A DNA stretch of 64,000 bases from Uloborus plumipes (GCA_038373865.1 JAXGGA010002946.1:1-64000), one strand, 5' to 3'. Shown: positions 12,180-24,500, counted from the first letter of the stretch. Notes: generated from the sequence alone by a model not told the origin. Translations and numbers: made by a program.

Positions 12180-12590
12180 TAAAACAAAGAGACATGTATG
12201 GAAAAATTCCCGGCTTTTTTTTTTTTTTTTTCCAACGGAAGCATTCCTGCTCTAAACCTTGAATCGGATCTGCTCTTCAGATGATTGAATCGACCGTTGG
12301 AGAGAGAAGCAAAAGAAAAAAAAAAAAGATAAACAAAACGGAAAATTAAAAAGGAAAATGGTTCCAAAGACCTTCATTGTAGGAAAAGAAAAAGATAAGA
12401 GAGTCGGTTAATTATCGTGACTCTGCCTGTACGGGCCTCTAATCCAAGGACAAATGCCAGGAATTCCAACGGTCGTTTGGGGAATGGAAAAAGAAAAAAA
12501 AGACGGTTACTTGCGAGGATCTCGTTCTGCACACACACATTTGAAAATAACGGCTAAATGCAGTAATTAATTCAATTTCACGAAAAATCG
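12180..12590. promoter_or_regulatory. GC-richer unique island, candidate conserved non-coding element
   Basis: Unlike its surroundings this stretch is non-repetitive and base-balanced. It contains homeodomain-like words (GGTTAATTATCG near 12406; CTAATCC near 12439) and no sustained open frame. Such islands in AT-rich introns or intergenic DNA are often enhancers or lone exons. This is inference from composition only. Confidence 0.2.
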
Positions 12591-12599
12591 TATCTCAAC

Positions 12600-13488
12600 T
12601 AGTGCTTGGAAAAACTATATTTCTTTTGTAGCGAACTGCAACTGCTCTGTCATAAATGTAGTTAACTACAACTACTTTTTTTTAAATGTAGCGACTACAA
12701 ACTACTTTTGAATTGTAGTCGCTACTTCACTACTTTAAAAAAAAATAAATAAATAAAAGTAAAAGCAAACACCGTTTGAGGATTGACTGAAAAAATTCGA
12801 TAAGTGGTTTACATTAATAAATTAACTCATTTGACTATGGAATAGAACTAGGAATTGTCTTTGAATTTATTTGTTACTTTTCCTTAGTGTTCCTTTTTTT
12901 TTTTTCTTTTTTTCTTTTTTTTTTTGCGGAATTTGTCCGTTTTAGATTTTTTTTACAATTTTTATGAATATTCGTCACAAGAAAGGATTCAAAAGTTGAA
13001 AAATTAAAAGAATTCAACCTTCATTTTTTTTTTTTAATTTCTTGCCAGGAAATAATTAAGAACATAGAAATTGTTTGAAGGAATATAAAAATGATGATGC
13101 CGAATAAACCGATTTCATCAAACAGATAGATTGTATTTCGTCAAAATGATGTATCTAAGGGGGATCTAGCTCATATTTTGATGGTTCTTATTTCTCATTG
13201 CGTCCGCTGCTGTACTAGCACCAGCGGAGTCGCACCAGTCAGAGTCAATTAAACCTTGTTTTTTTTTTCCTTCGTTCTCTCTTTTTTTTTTTTTAAATTT
13301 TTTCATTTATTTATTTATTTTACTAATTTATAAGTAGTTTCCAGAAATCGCTACAAACTACTATTTTTTCGTATCGCGCTACTCATTACTCTACTTTTTT
13401 TTTAAGTAGTACGCAGCACTACGAACTACTAAAAAATGTAGCTACTATAGTAGTTTCGCTACTTGTAGCGCGCTACTTCTGACCACTC
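12600..13488 (+). mobile_element. Non-autonomous hAT element, copy A, perfect 8-bp TSD
   Basis: Flanked by the perfect duplication ATCTCAAC (12592-12599 and 13489-13496). The left end TAGTGCTTGGAAAAACTA and the right end GTAGCGCGCTACTTCTGACC match, in opposite orientation, the copy at 17477-18323. Ends are rich in GTAGCGCTAC-type and GTAGTTAACTAC-type palindromic words. The 889-bp interior is AT-rich with no transposase frame. The two copies have different target duplications, which shows independent insertion rather than segmental duplication. Confidence 0.93.
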
Positions 13489-13559
13489 ATCTCAACATGT
13501 GTGATTGAAATTGCAGCTGGTTTGATATGAGCTGTAAATAGCTAAGTAAAAGCTGCAAC

Positions 13560-13634
13560 TCCAAACAGGGGCGCCACCTGATTTAAAGGGGGAGGGGGGG
13601 GGAATTCTCAATTTACCGCCTTATAAAATACCTG
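13560..13634. other. G-rich spacer
   Basis: A short G-rich patch (GGGGGAGGGGGGGGG) lies between the hAT element and the satellite-bearing MITE. Nothing else was seen. Confidence 0.4.
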
Positions 13635-15147
13635 CACAGAAAAAAATGAATGCTGTTTTTACAGTGTAATGCAGCTAATTTTGTACTAATAAACTGCCAA
13701 ATTGCTACTTTTACAGTAATAAACAACAAAATTGCTAATTTTACAGTAATAAACTGCCAAATTGCTACTTTTACAGTAATAAACTGCCAAATTGCTAATT
13801 TTACAGTAATAAACTGCAAAATTGCTAATTTTACAGTAATAAACTGCCAAATTGCTACTTTTACAGTAATAAACTGCCAAATTGCTACTTTTACAGTAAT
13901 AAACTGCCAAATTGCTAATTTTACAGTAATAAACTGCCAAATTGCTACTTTTACAGTAATAAACTGCCAAATTGCTACTTTTACAGTAATAAACTGCCAA
14001 ATTGCTACTTTTACAGTAATAAACTGCCAAATTGCTAATTTTACAGTAATAAACTGCCAAATTGCTAATTTTACAGTAATAAACTGCCAAATTGCTAATT
14101 TTACAGTAATAAACTGCCAAATTGCTAATTTTACAGTAATAAACTGCCAAATTGCTAATTTTACAGTAATAAACTGCCAAATTGCTAATTTTACAGTAAT
14201 AAACTGCCAAATTTCCCGTTTTTACAGTAATAAACTGCCAAATTGCTACTTTTACAGTAATAAACTGCCAAATTGCTAATTTTACAGTAATAAACTGCAA
14301 AATTGCTAATTTTACAGTAATAAACTGCCAAATTGCTACTTTTACAGTAATAAACTGCCAAATTGCTACTTTTACAGTAATAAACTGCCAAATTGCTAAT
14401 TTTACAGTAATAAACTGCCAAATTGCTACTTTTACAGTAATAAACTGCCAAATTGCTACTTTTACAGTAATAAACTGCCAAATTGCTACTTTTACAGTAA
14501 TAAACTGCCAAATTGCTACTTTTACAGTAATAAACTGCCAAATTGCTACTTTTACAGTAATAAACTGCCAAATTGCTAATTTTACAGTAATAAACTGCCA
14601 AATTGCTAATTTTACAGTAATAAACTGCCAAATTGCTAATTTTACAGTAATAAACTGCCAAATTGCTAATTTTACAGTAATAAACTGCCAAATTTCCCGT
14701 TTTTACAGTAATAAACTGCCAAATTGCTACTTTTACAGTAATAAACTGCCAAATTGCTAATTTTACAGTAATAAACTGCCAAATTGCTAATTTTACAGTA
14801 ATAAACTGCCAAATTGCTAATTTCACAGTAATAAACTGCCAAATTGCTAATTTTACAGTAATAAACTGCCAAATTGCTAATTTCACAGTAATAAACTAAA
14901 ATTGCTAATTTTGAAGAATATTACCGTGTATTTTACAGTTTTAACTGGAACCTCGACTGCCAGTATTATACTGTTGTTTTACAGTATAATACAGCTAAAT
15001 TTTTCGGCAATAAGCTCTAAAATTGCTAATTTTACAGTTTATTACCGTGCATTTTACAGTTTTAAAGTTGAACCTCTGCTGCCAATATTATACTGTAAAA
15101 ACAACAGTTCGTTTTTTTTTTCTTTTCTTTTTTTTTTTTTTGCAGTA
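13635..15147 (+). mobile_element. CACTG-family MITE expanded by an internal satellite
   Basis: The left terminus CACAGAAAAAAATGAATGCTG with GTTTTTACAGTGTAAT and the right part ATTATACTGTAAAAACAACAG ending GCAGTA are the family's inverted termini. The standard right-hand module (TGGAACCTC, TGCC, TATTATACTG) appears twice, at 14946-14990 and 15068-15110. Between the ends lies a tandem array of about 40 units of 30 bp, inflating an element normally about 230-410 bp long in this window to about 1.5 kb. The right end is blurred by a poly-T tract. Confidence 0.8.
13686..14897. repeat. 30-bp tandem satellite with a 16-unit higher-order repeat
   Basis: About 40 units of TTTTACAGTAATAAACTGCC plus AAATTGCTAA or AAATTGCTAC. 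Variants appear in a fixed order: one ...CTACTT, one ...CTAATT, one with GCAAA, and so on, ending in a 31-bp unit with ATTTCCCGTT. This 16-unit order runs from 13741 to 14221 and again from about 14222 to 14703, differing essentially only at units 10 and 11. A third, partial block follows. Because 30 is divisible by 3 and lacks stops in some frames, it produces open frames of about 200-230 codons on both strands (13650-14279, 13686-14300, 14191-14886). These are not genes. Confidence 0.95.
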
Positions 15148-15149
15148 TA

Positions 15150-17250
15150 ATTACTTCATCACAAAACAAAAAAGATGTGACGAAAATGAAAATAACGACT
15201 TTAAACGCTTTAAACTCTTATTACTTGTTTTTTGTAAAATTAACCTGTTTCCATCATGTTTTCTGACTTCACAAACGATTACGTGCATTTTTCCGCGCAT
15301 AAATAAAACGAAAAAAAAAACGAAGCTAGTTAACAAGAGCGCAAGAGTGCGCAAGCGCGTGAAAGAAGTCCGCGTCAACACTTATAAATTTGAAAACAAA
15401 ATTGCAGACGTCTGGCTGTTTCACTTTCAAAAGTGCTCAAAGAGACGGGGTATAGTTTCCACATTTACTTAATATGACTTTTTCGTAAACGAGCTTCAAG
15501 GAGACTCCTAACAAGAAAAGAAGCTTTCACAATGACTTGTATATTGATCATCTACATGGAATTACTTTTCCGTAACATCTGCAAGGCTCATGGTCATTTT
15601 AACTTATTTTAGAAGAAATCGTTTGGAATAAATTAAGGCTGTGAATGTTGAAGAGGAGTAACAACACTTAATTAAAATGTTGTGGCTTTAGTGAAAAAAA
15701 TGAATAAAAAAAATTTAATTTGATGTAAAAAAAATTAAAAATGAAGTGGACGCAAAAATTAAATTGCAAGTATTTGCTATTGACGGTTAACAAAGGCAGG
15801 GCTAATTCAAAGAAGACCCCCCGCCCTCCCCGCGGAAAAAAAAACCGGTTAAGTCCTCAGCATGACTCCTCCCCCTGTTTCAAAAAAAAAAAAAAAAAAA
15901 AGTTAATTTCTATCCGTCCTCTTAATTCAAGAAATTCATTTGCATTGCACTTTCTTGTTTTGTACTATAACGATTCGGTAAATAAAATTATTCATGTACT
16001 TTTTCTGAGACTAACACTAAATCATAAAATGAAGACTAAACACTAAGTCTAGTTAGTAAGGAGCTTAATAGTGAGCTTATTCTTCGCATTTTCACGTTAC
16101 ATTCTGAGCAGAGCCTGGAACGCTGTTTTCCCGCATTTCTTCTAATCATTTCCGTCTGATATTTTCCAAGAAGCTATTCTCTTGAGAGGTGGAGTTAACG
16201 AGTGCTTAACCTTGCCCATATTTCAGCAGCAACTATTGACTGAACTGAGCTCAATTCTAGATCGTTAAAATGGAATTTAGAAACAGCCCTGTGTTCTATA
16301 ACTAAAGTTACAACAGCCAGGTTTAGAAATTTAGAAGCTCTGAGACAACTTAAGTATTGATGTTTCACTAAATAATTTTTATTTACTTTATATTTTATTT
16401 CCGTTTAGTTAGTTCATCATCCGAATGAATTAGACAGTAAAATAAATGAATAAATAAACATAAAAAATAATTCAAAAAAAAAAAAAAAAGTCATTGATAG
16501 CAGTATTCATTTCAAAAGAAAAGTAAATTATAGTAAAAGAACAAAATAAATAAATATATTTTTTGTTGAAAGAATTAGGGTTGATTACGAGAGTATTAAA
16601 CATACAGAATATTCATGGCAAAGATCAGGCAGCATAGGTTGTATTATTTTACAGCCCTCTGAGACCTATAATCGTTGGATAAATTTGGACTCGGTCATTA
16701 AAATTTGTTTTTATTACCTATTTTCAGTTCTAAACCTTGCAAAAGTTAGCCGCATGAAAATATAACCAAAAAGAAACCTAACTTACATTTAAATGTTAAA
16801 TCTGGGCCTCTATTTGTTTTTTTCCAGATCATTTGTTTTGAAGAAAAGAGCAATCTTTTTTTTTTTTTTTTTTTTTGTAGGAGTCAGCGTTCTATTTTTC
16901 AAAAGCAAAAAAGGAAATCTAAAGTTATATACCACTTTTTGGCGTTCCTAGAACACGGGGAATACATCTACCTTCATTTTAAGCTATGTGGTCTCGCTAA
17001 CAATAACGTAAAACTTCTCCCAACTTTTTCCCCGAAAAAAAGTCAAAAATACAAAGAAAAGCATTAAAGGCAATCCGCTGCCTAAAAAACTGCACCTGCA
17101 ACGCATTCTATAAATGGGATGCATGCGAAAACTAAAAATACAAAATCGAGCTAGACAAAAATTTTTATCGATTGAGACAGTAGAGAACAAATTTTTCGCT
17201 CTCCGTATGAAACAATGATTTCCAAGAAAGGAAAAGGTTTAAATCCTTGA
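15150..17250. other. AT-rich unique sequence, nothing recognised
   Basis: Poly-A tracts near 15880-15900, 16477-16490 and poly-T near 16856-16876. The open frames (up to 149 codons at 15023-15472, overlapping the MITE end) have low-complexity Lys/Phe-rich content and no recognisable domain. Confidence 0.45.
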
Positions 17251-17254
17251 AACG

Positions 17255-17440
17255 AATCATTGCTTTCATGCTCGCGCGCTACCCCCTTCGCCTCAATCTA
17301 TATTCTTTTCCTCTATCGCGAATCTACGTCGCTCGTACGGATTCGGAGGAATGGGAAGAAAACGCGCCAGCGTTGCCATGGTAACGTAATCACGCTTGGA
17401 GGCTCGCTGGATTTGGCGATGTAATGCTCTCAAATGCTCT
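17255..17440. promoter_or_regulatory. CpG-rich unique patch with a perfect RFX X-box
   Basis: CpG dinucleotides are abundant here (CTCGCGCGC, ATCGCGAATC, TACGTCGCTCG, AACGCGCC) in an otherwise CpG-poor window. It contains the fully palindromic GTTGCCATGGTAAC at 17372-17385, the ideal X-box recognised by RFX-family factors, which often control ciliary genes in animals. No TATA box or initiator could be fixed and no coding start is apparent. A promoter, enhancer or exon remnant would all fit. Confidence 0.35.
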
Positions 17441-17476
17441 CAGATAAGATTAAAAACATATTTCTAGAATTGTAGC

Positions 17477-18323
17477 CAGTGGTCGGAAGTAGCGCGCTAC
17501 AAGTAGCGAAACTTCTGTAGTAGCTACATTTTTTAGCAATTTGTAGTGTAGCGCACTACTTTTAAAAAAAAAGTAGAGTAGTGAGTAGCGCGATACAAAC
17601 AATTAGTAGTTTGTAGCGATTTCTGGAAGCTACTTTTAAATTTAAAAAATAAATAAGGAAATGAAAAAAATTGAAAAAAAAAAAAAAGAAAGCGAAGGAA
17701 AAAAACAAGGTTTAATTGACTCTGGTACAAATCTTGCACTAGTACAGCATTGGACGCAATGAGAAATACGAACCATAAAAATATGAACTGATCTTAGATA
17801 TATCATTTAATTCCATACATTCTATCTGGTTGATGTCATCGGTTTATTTGGCATCAAAATTTATATATTCCTTCAAATAATTTTCATGTTCCTATATATT
17901 CCCTGGTAAGAAATTAAAAAAAAAAATTGAAGGTTGAATTCTTTCAATTTTTGAATCCTTCCTTGTGGCGAATATTCGTAAAAATTGTAAAAAAATTTAA
18001 AAATGACAAATTTTAGCAAAAAAAAAGGGGGCACAAAAAGGAAAAGTAACAAATAAATTCGAAGACTTTTAAAAGTTCTATTCCATATTAAAATAAATTA
18101 ATTTATTAATGTAAACCACTTTTCGATTTTTTCCGTCAATTCTCAAACGATGTATGCTTTTTATTTATTTATTTTTTGAAAAGTATCGAAGTAGCGACTA
18201 CAATTCAAAAGTAGTTTGTAGTCGCTACATTTAAAAAAAAAGTAGTTGTAATTGTAGTTAACTACATTTATAACAAAGTAGTTGTAGTTCGCTACAAAAG
18301 AAATGTAGTTTTTCCAACCACTG
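17477..18323 (-). mobile_element. Non-autonomous hAT element, copy B, perfect 8-bp TSD
   Basis: Begins CAGTGGTCGGAAGTAGCGCG and ends with the reverse complement of CAGTGGTTGGAAAAACTAC. It is flanked by the perfect duplication ATTGTAGC (17469-17476 and 18324-18331). It is an 847-bp reverse-oriented relative of copy A (12600-13488), with the same terminal GTAG palindromes and the same interior order, and no transposase frame. The ends keep the CAG...CTG form typical of hAT elements, so this copy gives the better consensus termini. Confidence 0.95.
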
Positions 18324-18339
18324 ATTGTAGCTGTGTATC

Positions 18340-18750
18340 TATTACAGGCCAGTCATTTCGAATTTTTCAGAGTTTGGGGGTCAAAGGTTATATACTTAGT
18401 CTTGGTGTAAATTGTGCCAAAAATCAGCAAAGCAAACATTGAGTTCCAAAAGTCAGGGGAGGTGGCGCAGTTGACCCTCTATGATGGCCTGCTCCATTAC
18501 AGAACAAGTTCATTGAAGAGGGTTAAATTGTACAAAATCACTGCGAAAAAACACTCAGTCAAATGTTAACACATTGATTTTCTAAAGACAGTGGGGGAGG
18601 GAGGTGGATATACCCCATATAATCTCCTTAAAAAAATAGGCCTGCTCCATTACAGAACACTTTTATTGAAGGGATATTTTTTATAGTCCCAGTCCCTTTG
18701 AATACGCACCTCCACGTATTTGCCTCTGATTAAGGGACAACCCGTTTAAC
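18340..18750. repeat. Unique sequence with a local direct repeat
   Basis: GGCCTGCTCCATTACAGAAC occurs twice, at about 18486 and 18640, each followed by a TT..ATTGAAG stretch, suggesting a local duplication of about 155 bp period. The element family is not identified. Confidence 0.45.
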
Positions 18751-18754
18751 AATT

Positions 18755-18955
18755 TAAGCCCCGACGGGACTCAGAAGTCCCGCCTATATTAATTTAGTAT
18801 TATGAATCCAAAATGGCTGTAATATTCTGAAGCTTTAAAGTACCACTTCTTGTACATAGCTGAGAGGCCGACAGATGGTACCAGGTAACTGCAATCGGAG
18901 ATTTTCATGGGGGCCCTAAGGCGTAGGGGGCTTTAGACCCCCAAAATTTTCAATT
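18755..18955 (+). repeat. Dispersed repeat, copy 1 (inverted copy at 27985-28165)
   Basis: About 190 bases match the reverse complement of 27985-28165. Landmarks are a 16-bp hairpin (18766-18781), TTAATTTAGTATTATGAATCC, GAGGCCGACAGATGGTACC and a GGGGCCCTAAGG-type end. The hairpin stem differs from that of the other copy by a compensating pair of changes. Confidence 0.75.
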
Positions 18956-19029
18956 TTTTTACTGGAAAAATATGTGTTTTGATGTATTTTTAACTTAAAA
19001 AACCGAAAAAATTAAAAAAAAATCATTAA

Positions 19030-19540
19030 CCCGTTCATGCCTAGCGTCCTTTTTTAGGGACGGTCCAAAAAAGGGTCTGAATTTCCCGAAATGAACATTT
19101 CAACTAAATAATAGGGTTCAATTAGTACCTTGGTACTGTTTCAATTCGTTATTAACAGATTGCAGCACATAACCATTGTAAAGTTTGTTCTGTAGCAGTT
19201 TTAATGTGATCTTTATCAAAAATCACATCGTCCACAATCTCAAGAAAAAAAAGCTGTTTCCAAAGTCATTCCCAGCTTCCCAGTTTATGTTCATTGCTGA
19301 TTTTATTTATTCTTATAAAATGTCTTTTTAAATTTTATATAGTAGGCAGAAAATTTTTTTTGTACAAAAAGTATGTACCCTCTGGGGTCTATAGTAACTT
19401 TTAAGGGACAATTTTTCTTTCCTTAATAAAAAAATTATTTTTGACATAATATTTTTTTTGTTATTTTTCCTGTCCATTAAACACTGTTTGTAACCAGCAT
19501 ACAAAGTATCTTTGAAAAAAAAATATCAGGCATTAATGGG
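19030..19540 (+). mobile_element. piggyBac-like MITE, copy 1
   Basis: Preceded by TTAA (19026-19029), it starts CCCGTTCATGCC and ends GGCATTAATGGG followed by TTCA (a one-base change from TTAA). It is 511 bp long and matches 54911-55422 in the same orientation over its full length. A TTAA target and CCC/GGG termini are the hallmarks of piggyBac-type insertion. No transposase frame. Confidence 0.85.
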
Positions 19541-19544
19541 TTCA

Positions 19545-21080
19545 TAACTTAATTTGGGACATTAAGGGTTAAGAGAAATTAGAAAAATAACAAGTAAGTA
19601 AACAGATAAGTAAAAAATATTGAATTTTCTGGAATTCAAGATTTTAGAACCCAAAGTTCGGATTAATGGGGTGCGGATAACCAAAAGTTTGATTCACGTT
19701 TGCTTTTCAAAGAGGTTTTGAACCGCAACTATCTTCTATTTCATCTTTGGAAAAGAATTTTGTAGAATTAATTACTATGGTGGTATTTCCTTATTTCGTA
19801 TTTATTTCTCTCCACCGAAACGAATTTCATTCTGTCAAAAAAAGGTCAAGGAGTACTTTCACTCCTAAAAAACAACCCAAGCAATATCTCCGGCTACAGA
19901 TATGTTGCAATCCGAGGCAGCCAAATTCGAACTAAAAGTTTTCTAACTTGGCGAGCTTCAATTTCTGCCAACCCTGTGATTTTTCTCTCTAACGAAGAAT
20001 AAGAAACGTTTCTGAGATCTGGCAACTTCCGCTTCGGCCTCAGCTTCTCCAAAACTAAGTGACATCACTATTTTAAATTTTTGTTATGCACAATTCTATG
20101 ATATCAGGGATTTCTGAAACTGGGGGAAAAAAGGGAACGGGGGAGGGGGAAATTTTACAATGTTTTTGAATTCTTTTCGAGCGCGCGCATAGAATAGGAA
20201 AGAAAATGGTTTTAAGACATATTTTTTTTTTCCTTTTTCGTTTCAAACCAGTGATGACTGCAGTTTTTACAAAGTCAGAACTCATTCCAGCAGTGTCGTC
20301 GTAATATATTCATTTTGGAGAAGTAATACTGAAAGTTCTTACGTGTAAAAATGATTACAGTTTGAAGCAAGGACCCGCTTCCAATTCTGGTTGAGAATCC
20401 TTTTAGAGAGAAACCATTGATGGGGGGGATTTTTATAATGCTATAATGTTATGAGATATATGAGTCATATCTAACTTAGAAGAAAAAAAAATATTGCTCC
20501 GATTAAAAATGTCATTTTTGTACAAAAAAGAGATGTGGCAGAAAAGTATGTCTAACATTAGCCTAAATTTATGTATTATATCTACTTTGTATTGAGTGCG
20601 TTGGTTGCTGGAATAAGCTTTTCTATCATATCCGAAAAAAAATAATAATAACAATAATAAAGTTAATTTTTATAAAGTTAAATGAATGTAAATATTGCAT
20701 GTCTAATGAGATGCTATTTTAAGGTACCGCGATATTATTTCAGTTCAGATTCATTCTCTGAAAACAAATCTCATCATAACTCTAATGTTTGGTTCGTGGT
20801 CTTTTTTTCAAAAAATATTTTGAGAATTTTTCTTCATCCTTTTCATATTAGTACGTTTTCTACCATTTCATCCTTGATTTGACAGGTCTTCTACCATATT
20901 TGCCTTTTCTAGGTCTTTATTTTAATGATTGTCATATTATAAAATTAAAATTACTTCAGTTACAATAAAAGAAAGAAATTCGACAAATAATTGAGCAAAG
21001 TAGATATGGGTATACAATCTTTCTAATTTTACTAACATATAAGAAAAGCAAGTTTCGGTTGTGTTCAGTTTGACCAGAAT
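19545..21080. other. AT-rich unique sequence, nothing recognised
   Basis: Open frames of 62-73 codons without recognisable content. A short GC-richer stretch near 19950-20060 is not identifiable. Confidence 0.4.
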
Positions 21081-21091
21081 AATGCATTAGC

Positions 21092-21559
21092 AGAGTTTCC
21101 CAAATGGAGGACCTCGGGGTGCGCGAGCTCCTGCCAAGGGATAGGCGGTGCTATCCTGCTAAAGCGTAAAAAGTAGTCGAAATTGAAAAATGGATAACAA
21201 TCTTGATTTAAAACGAAAGCACATTTATAGGGAATAAAAAAGGTTATTGTTAATGTACACTCAGGGCACAGCAAACCCACCAGAACCCTCGATTTTAACA
21301 CATATTTGACCCCTAATTAAGTTTCGAATGGATTTAAACTTCCGTAGCTCAAAACAGTAACGTTAAGAAATGAAAACTAGACAGAAGCTGTAACAATATA
21401 CAGAGCAATGTAAATTTAAAGAAATAAAAGATAACCGCAAAAACACATTAGAAAGACAAAAATTAAATGTATCTATTGAAGATTTTCCGGGGAAGGGGGG
21501 CTACGAAGTGAGCAATTCTTGGTAGTTGGTCCGTGGTGGTCTGGACTTTGGGAACCACT
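21092..21559. mobile_element. hAT MITE (third family) with perfect 8-bp TSD
   Basis: The inverted termini AGAGTTTCCCAAA and AGTGGTTCCCAAAG (right end reverse-complemented) resemble the widespread animal hAT terminus CAGTGGTTCCCAA. The flanks carry the perfect duplication GCATTAGC (21084-21091 and 21560-21567). Length 468 bp, no transposase frame. It is unrelated in sequence to the hAT elements at 6384, 12600 and 17477. Confidence 0.92.
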
Positions 21560-21569
21560 GCATTAGCAG

Positions 21570-24500
21570 ATAATGGTTCAAATGAATAACAAGGGAATGA
21601 TTGCAAGTTAAGAAAAACTTCTTTCATTTGAATTAAAAACATTTTTTATACAAATGAAATTTCGTAAGTTTGCAAATGGTTATACCATGTAACAGAACGA
21701 AATGGAGCTGTTTGACTCGAATTAAACTTCCAGAAATTGAACTCCTCTCTCAGTAACCATTTTAGTAAAACAATTAAAGAACACATTAACATAAAAAGTG
21801 AAAGTAAAAAATAAGTAATTTTGTTTATGTTAATGACGGATAGCACAGGGGAGATGAGCTTGCAACAAGACAAATAACTGTTTTGCCTAAAAAAAGACAT
21901 AGCATATGATTGCTCCTTGGTTCTATTTAAAAATGTCTAAAAAATAGAATTAATTTTAATTTTGCACAGTATTATTTATGTAAATAAATGACTGATAAAC
22001 ACAATGTGCTATTAAAAAGTAATTGAATGATTAATTTAAATGTTTCCCTGTTCTACAAAAGTTTCACTTCGCATCGTTTGTCTTTATGACACACAGTTTC
22101 CTTTTTGTTCTACTGAAAATAATAATCTATTTTTAACACATGGGGGTTATTTAAAGAAAAAAATTAAAGATTTTTTCGTGCTTGAGGCCTTTTTAATTTG
22201 AGGAACTCACTTCGTTTTGTCTTGTCCATATGAAAATAAGACTCTGACTACATTTACTCTCCCTAAATGAGACAACTTTTTTGTTTCTTCCACAAAATGA
22301 TTTATGAATTTACTACTAACTTAGTAGTATATTTAAGAAGTAGTAAAATCCACGAGGTTACTGGTATTTACTGTATACGGTAATTTTTATTAACCATTAA
22401 AGGAAGGAAATAAAAACAAGCTTAATTTTTTTTTTTGATATTAACATAAATATTGCATAAACGAATCCGCATATACTTAAAGGTCTAAAACTTGTTAAGT
22501 CTACTTCATGTGCCTTTTTTTTCATTTCTTGAAATAAAGTGTTTTTAAATACAAGTGAGCTGTACATATTATCATGTAGTATTTTGTTCCCATAAGTCCC
22601 GATTTCGGTTTTCTATAAGCTTGAAAGTGAAAAATCTGCGTTAAAAAATATTTTTCTTCTTAACAGAAAAATGTTTACCATGTCCAAAAAGAAAAAAAAG
22701 AAAAGAAAAGAAAAAGAGTAAGAGTAAAAAATAATCTTTTATTTAAACTTTTTATCTAAAAAAATAACCAGTTTTTCTTGCCCTAAGTAACAAAAATACC
22801 TTCAAAACACCAATTGCTTTTTTTTTTTTTGGGGGGGGGGGGGGGTCAGTATTGCATCATAATATGACTTTCTTTGTTAAAGCACGAGAATTTTTAAAAC
22901 TAACTTTTGCCTGAATTATAACAATAATTTAATTTTCTGCATCTTTTTGGGAGAGATAATTTGAGTCATCCTTTAATCTAAATATTACCTTTAATCACCA
23001 GGAAACCATTCTCCCTTTTATATTCCATCTCGTACATTTAAGCATTGCACATCAGCCCTAGAATGAAAAAGTTAAAATAAATAATACTCATAATACAAAA
23101 TAATGATTAGATCCTAAGTTAAAATTGAAAAGAAATACATGAAAGATGAAATAAATTTCTTTAAGCATTTCTGAGTAACAAATACGTATTCTTGAATAAA
23201 TTTGCATAAAACAGAAATTACATATCAAGAAAATTTTAATTTTTTGTTGCCGCAGCTTTCTTCACTGACACTAAAATTGAAAGACCTCTTTAAAATTTCT
23301 TTTTGATTTATTTTGTAAATAAATTGTTCCATAATTTTCCCAATATCGTACACAAAAATGAATGCAATTTAACTTTCTTGCTGCAAGTTTTTTTTTTTAA
23401 ACTTTATCTTGCGTTTTTAGTTGAAAGTATTACGGAAGATAATTTTAAATCTCAATGAGTTTTTGTAAAGAACCAAGAACATTTTAGATTTTTAAGGAAA
23501 TGGTTGTAAGCAAAGTCTCCTCTTAAAAAAAATAATAATACATAAACTTTCATTTAAGTTTTTATTTAATGAAACTCTTATATAATATTTTCAATTCATG
23601 TTATTTATATTCAATGAGCAATTATATTTTGTGTTGGGCAGAGTGAAGAAAAATATTTTCAAAGTTTCCAGGGTTAAAGATTTTAAGCTACATACAGCTT
23701 TTTTTTAGAAAAAGAAAATAACCTTAACGTATACCAAATTCTTTTTTTTCCTAACAAATCTTATTTTTATTTCTCTAGGAACAAAACTGCAAAATAAAAA
23801 AAAAATCTTTCTTAAAATAACTACATTTTTAATAACTTTCCTTGTCCACAAATTGACCAATAGATCATAATAGCTCAATTTTTAACTGCTGCGTTGACTA
23901 TATTTCCTAATATTTTCATTTACTACGCTCATTCACTTCATTCAAAGCACAAATGAGGTGAAATGAATAAATTTAACTCATGTTCTGAACCTAATTTTAA
24001 AAAATATATACTAATGGTTAGATATTAACCCTCTAACTGCTCAATTTTCTTAACGAATTCGCTTAAAAATGTGTGTGTGTTTTTTTTTTTTTTTGTAAGA
24101 AAAGGCAATATGAAACGTATGTACCAAATGTCCTCACATTACTTTACAAATTACTCTTTCTTTCACAAATCTTATAACAAGGTTCAAGGAAAAGTTCTAC
24201 TTCATGTTCTTTACGCCAAATTCGAGCAACATTACCTTTTTTTTTTCCACAATTTTTTCGACCAACAAACAACGCAACTTTGAGGAAAATCTTTCTTTAT
24301 CAAATTAGGAGGTTTCAAGCTTGTAAATTGGCCGAGAGGTCAGTGTAAATGCTTCAGAAAATTCATTACTGATATTTAAAGGATGAAATTGTGGAATAAG
24401 GTTTTAAATTGCGCCATGCTTGTGAAAATCGTGGGATGATCAGCAATGGGTTAATAATTACAATGCAGCTTCAAAAGTACGAAATAAAAAAAAATAAATA

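Noticed and set aside
13650..14886. Three long open frames (about 200-230 codons) on both strands
   Set aside because: They are translations of a 30-bp tandem repeat with no stop in those frames; the peptide is a repeated ten-residue unit and appears on both strands.
13686..14897. CRISPR-like array
   Set aside because: Units are contiguous with no unique spacers, the context is eukaryotic and transposon-rich, and there are no cas genes.
24325..24360. tRNA-Ser-like word GGCCGAGAGGTCAGTG
   Set aside because: No B-box, acceptor stem or cloverleaf could be found downstream.
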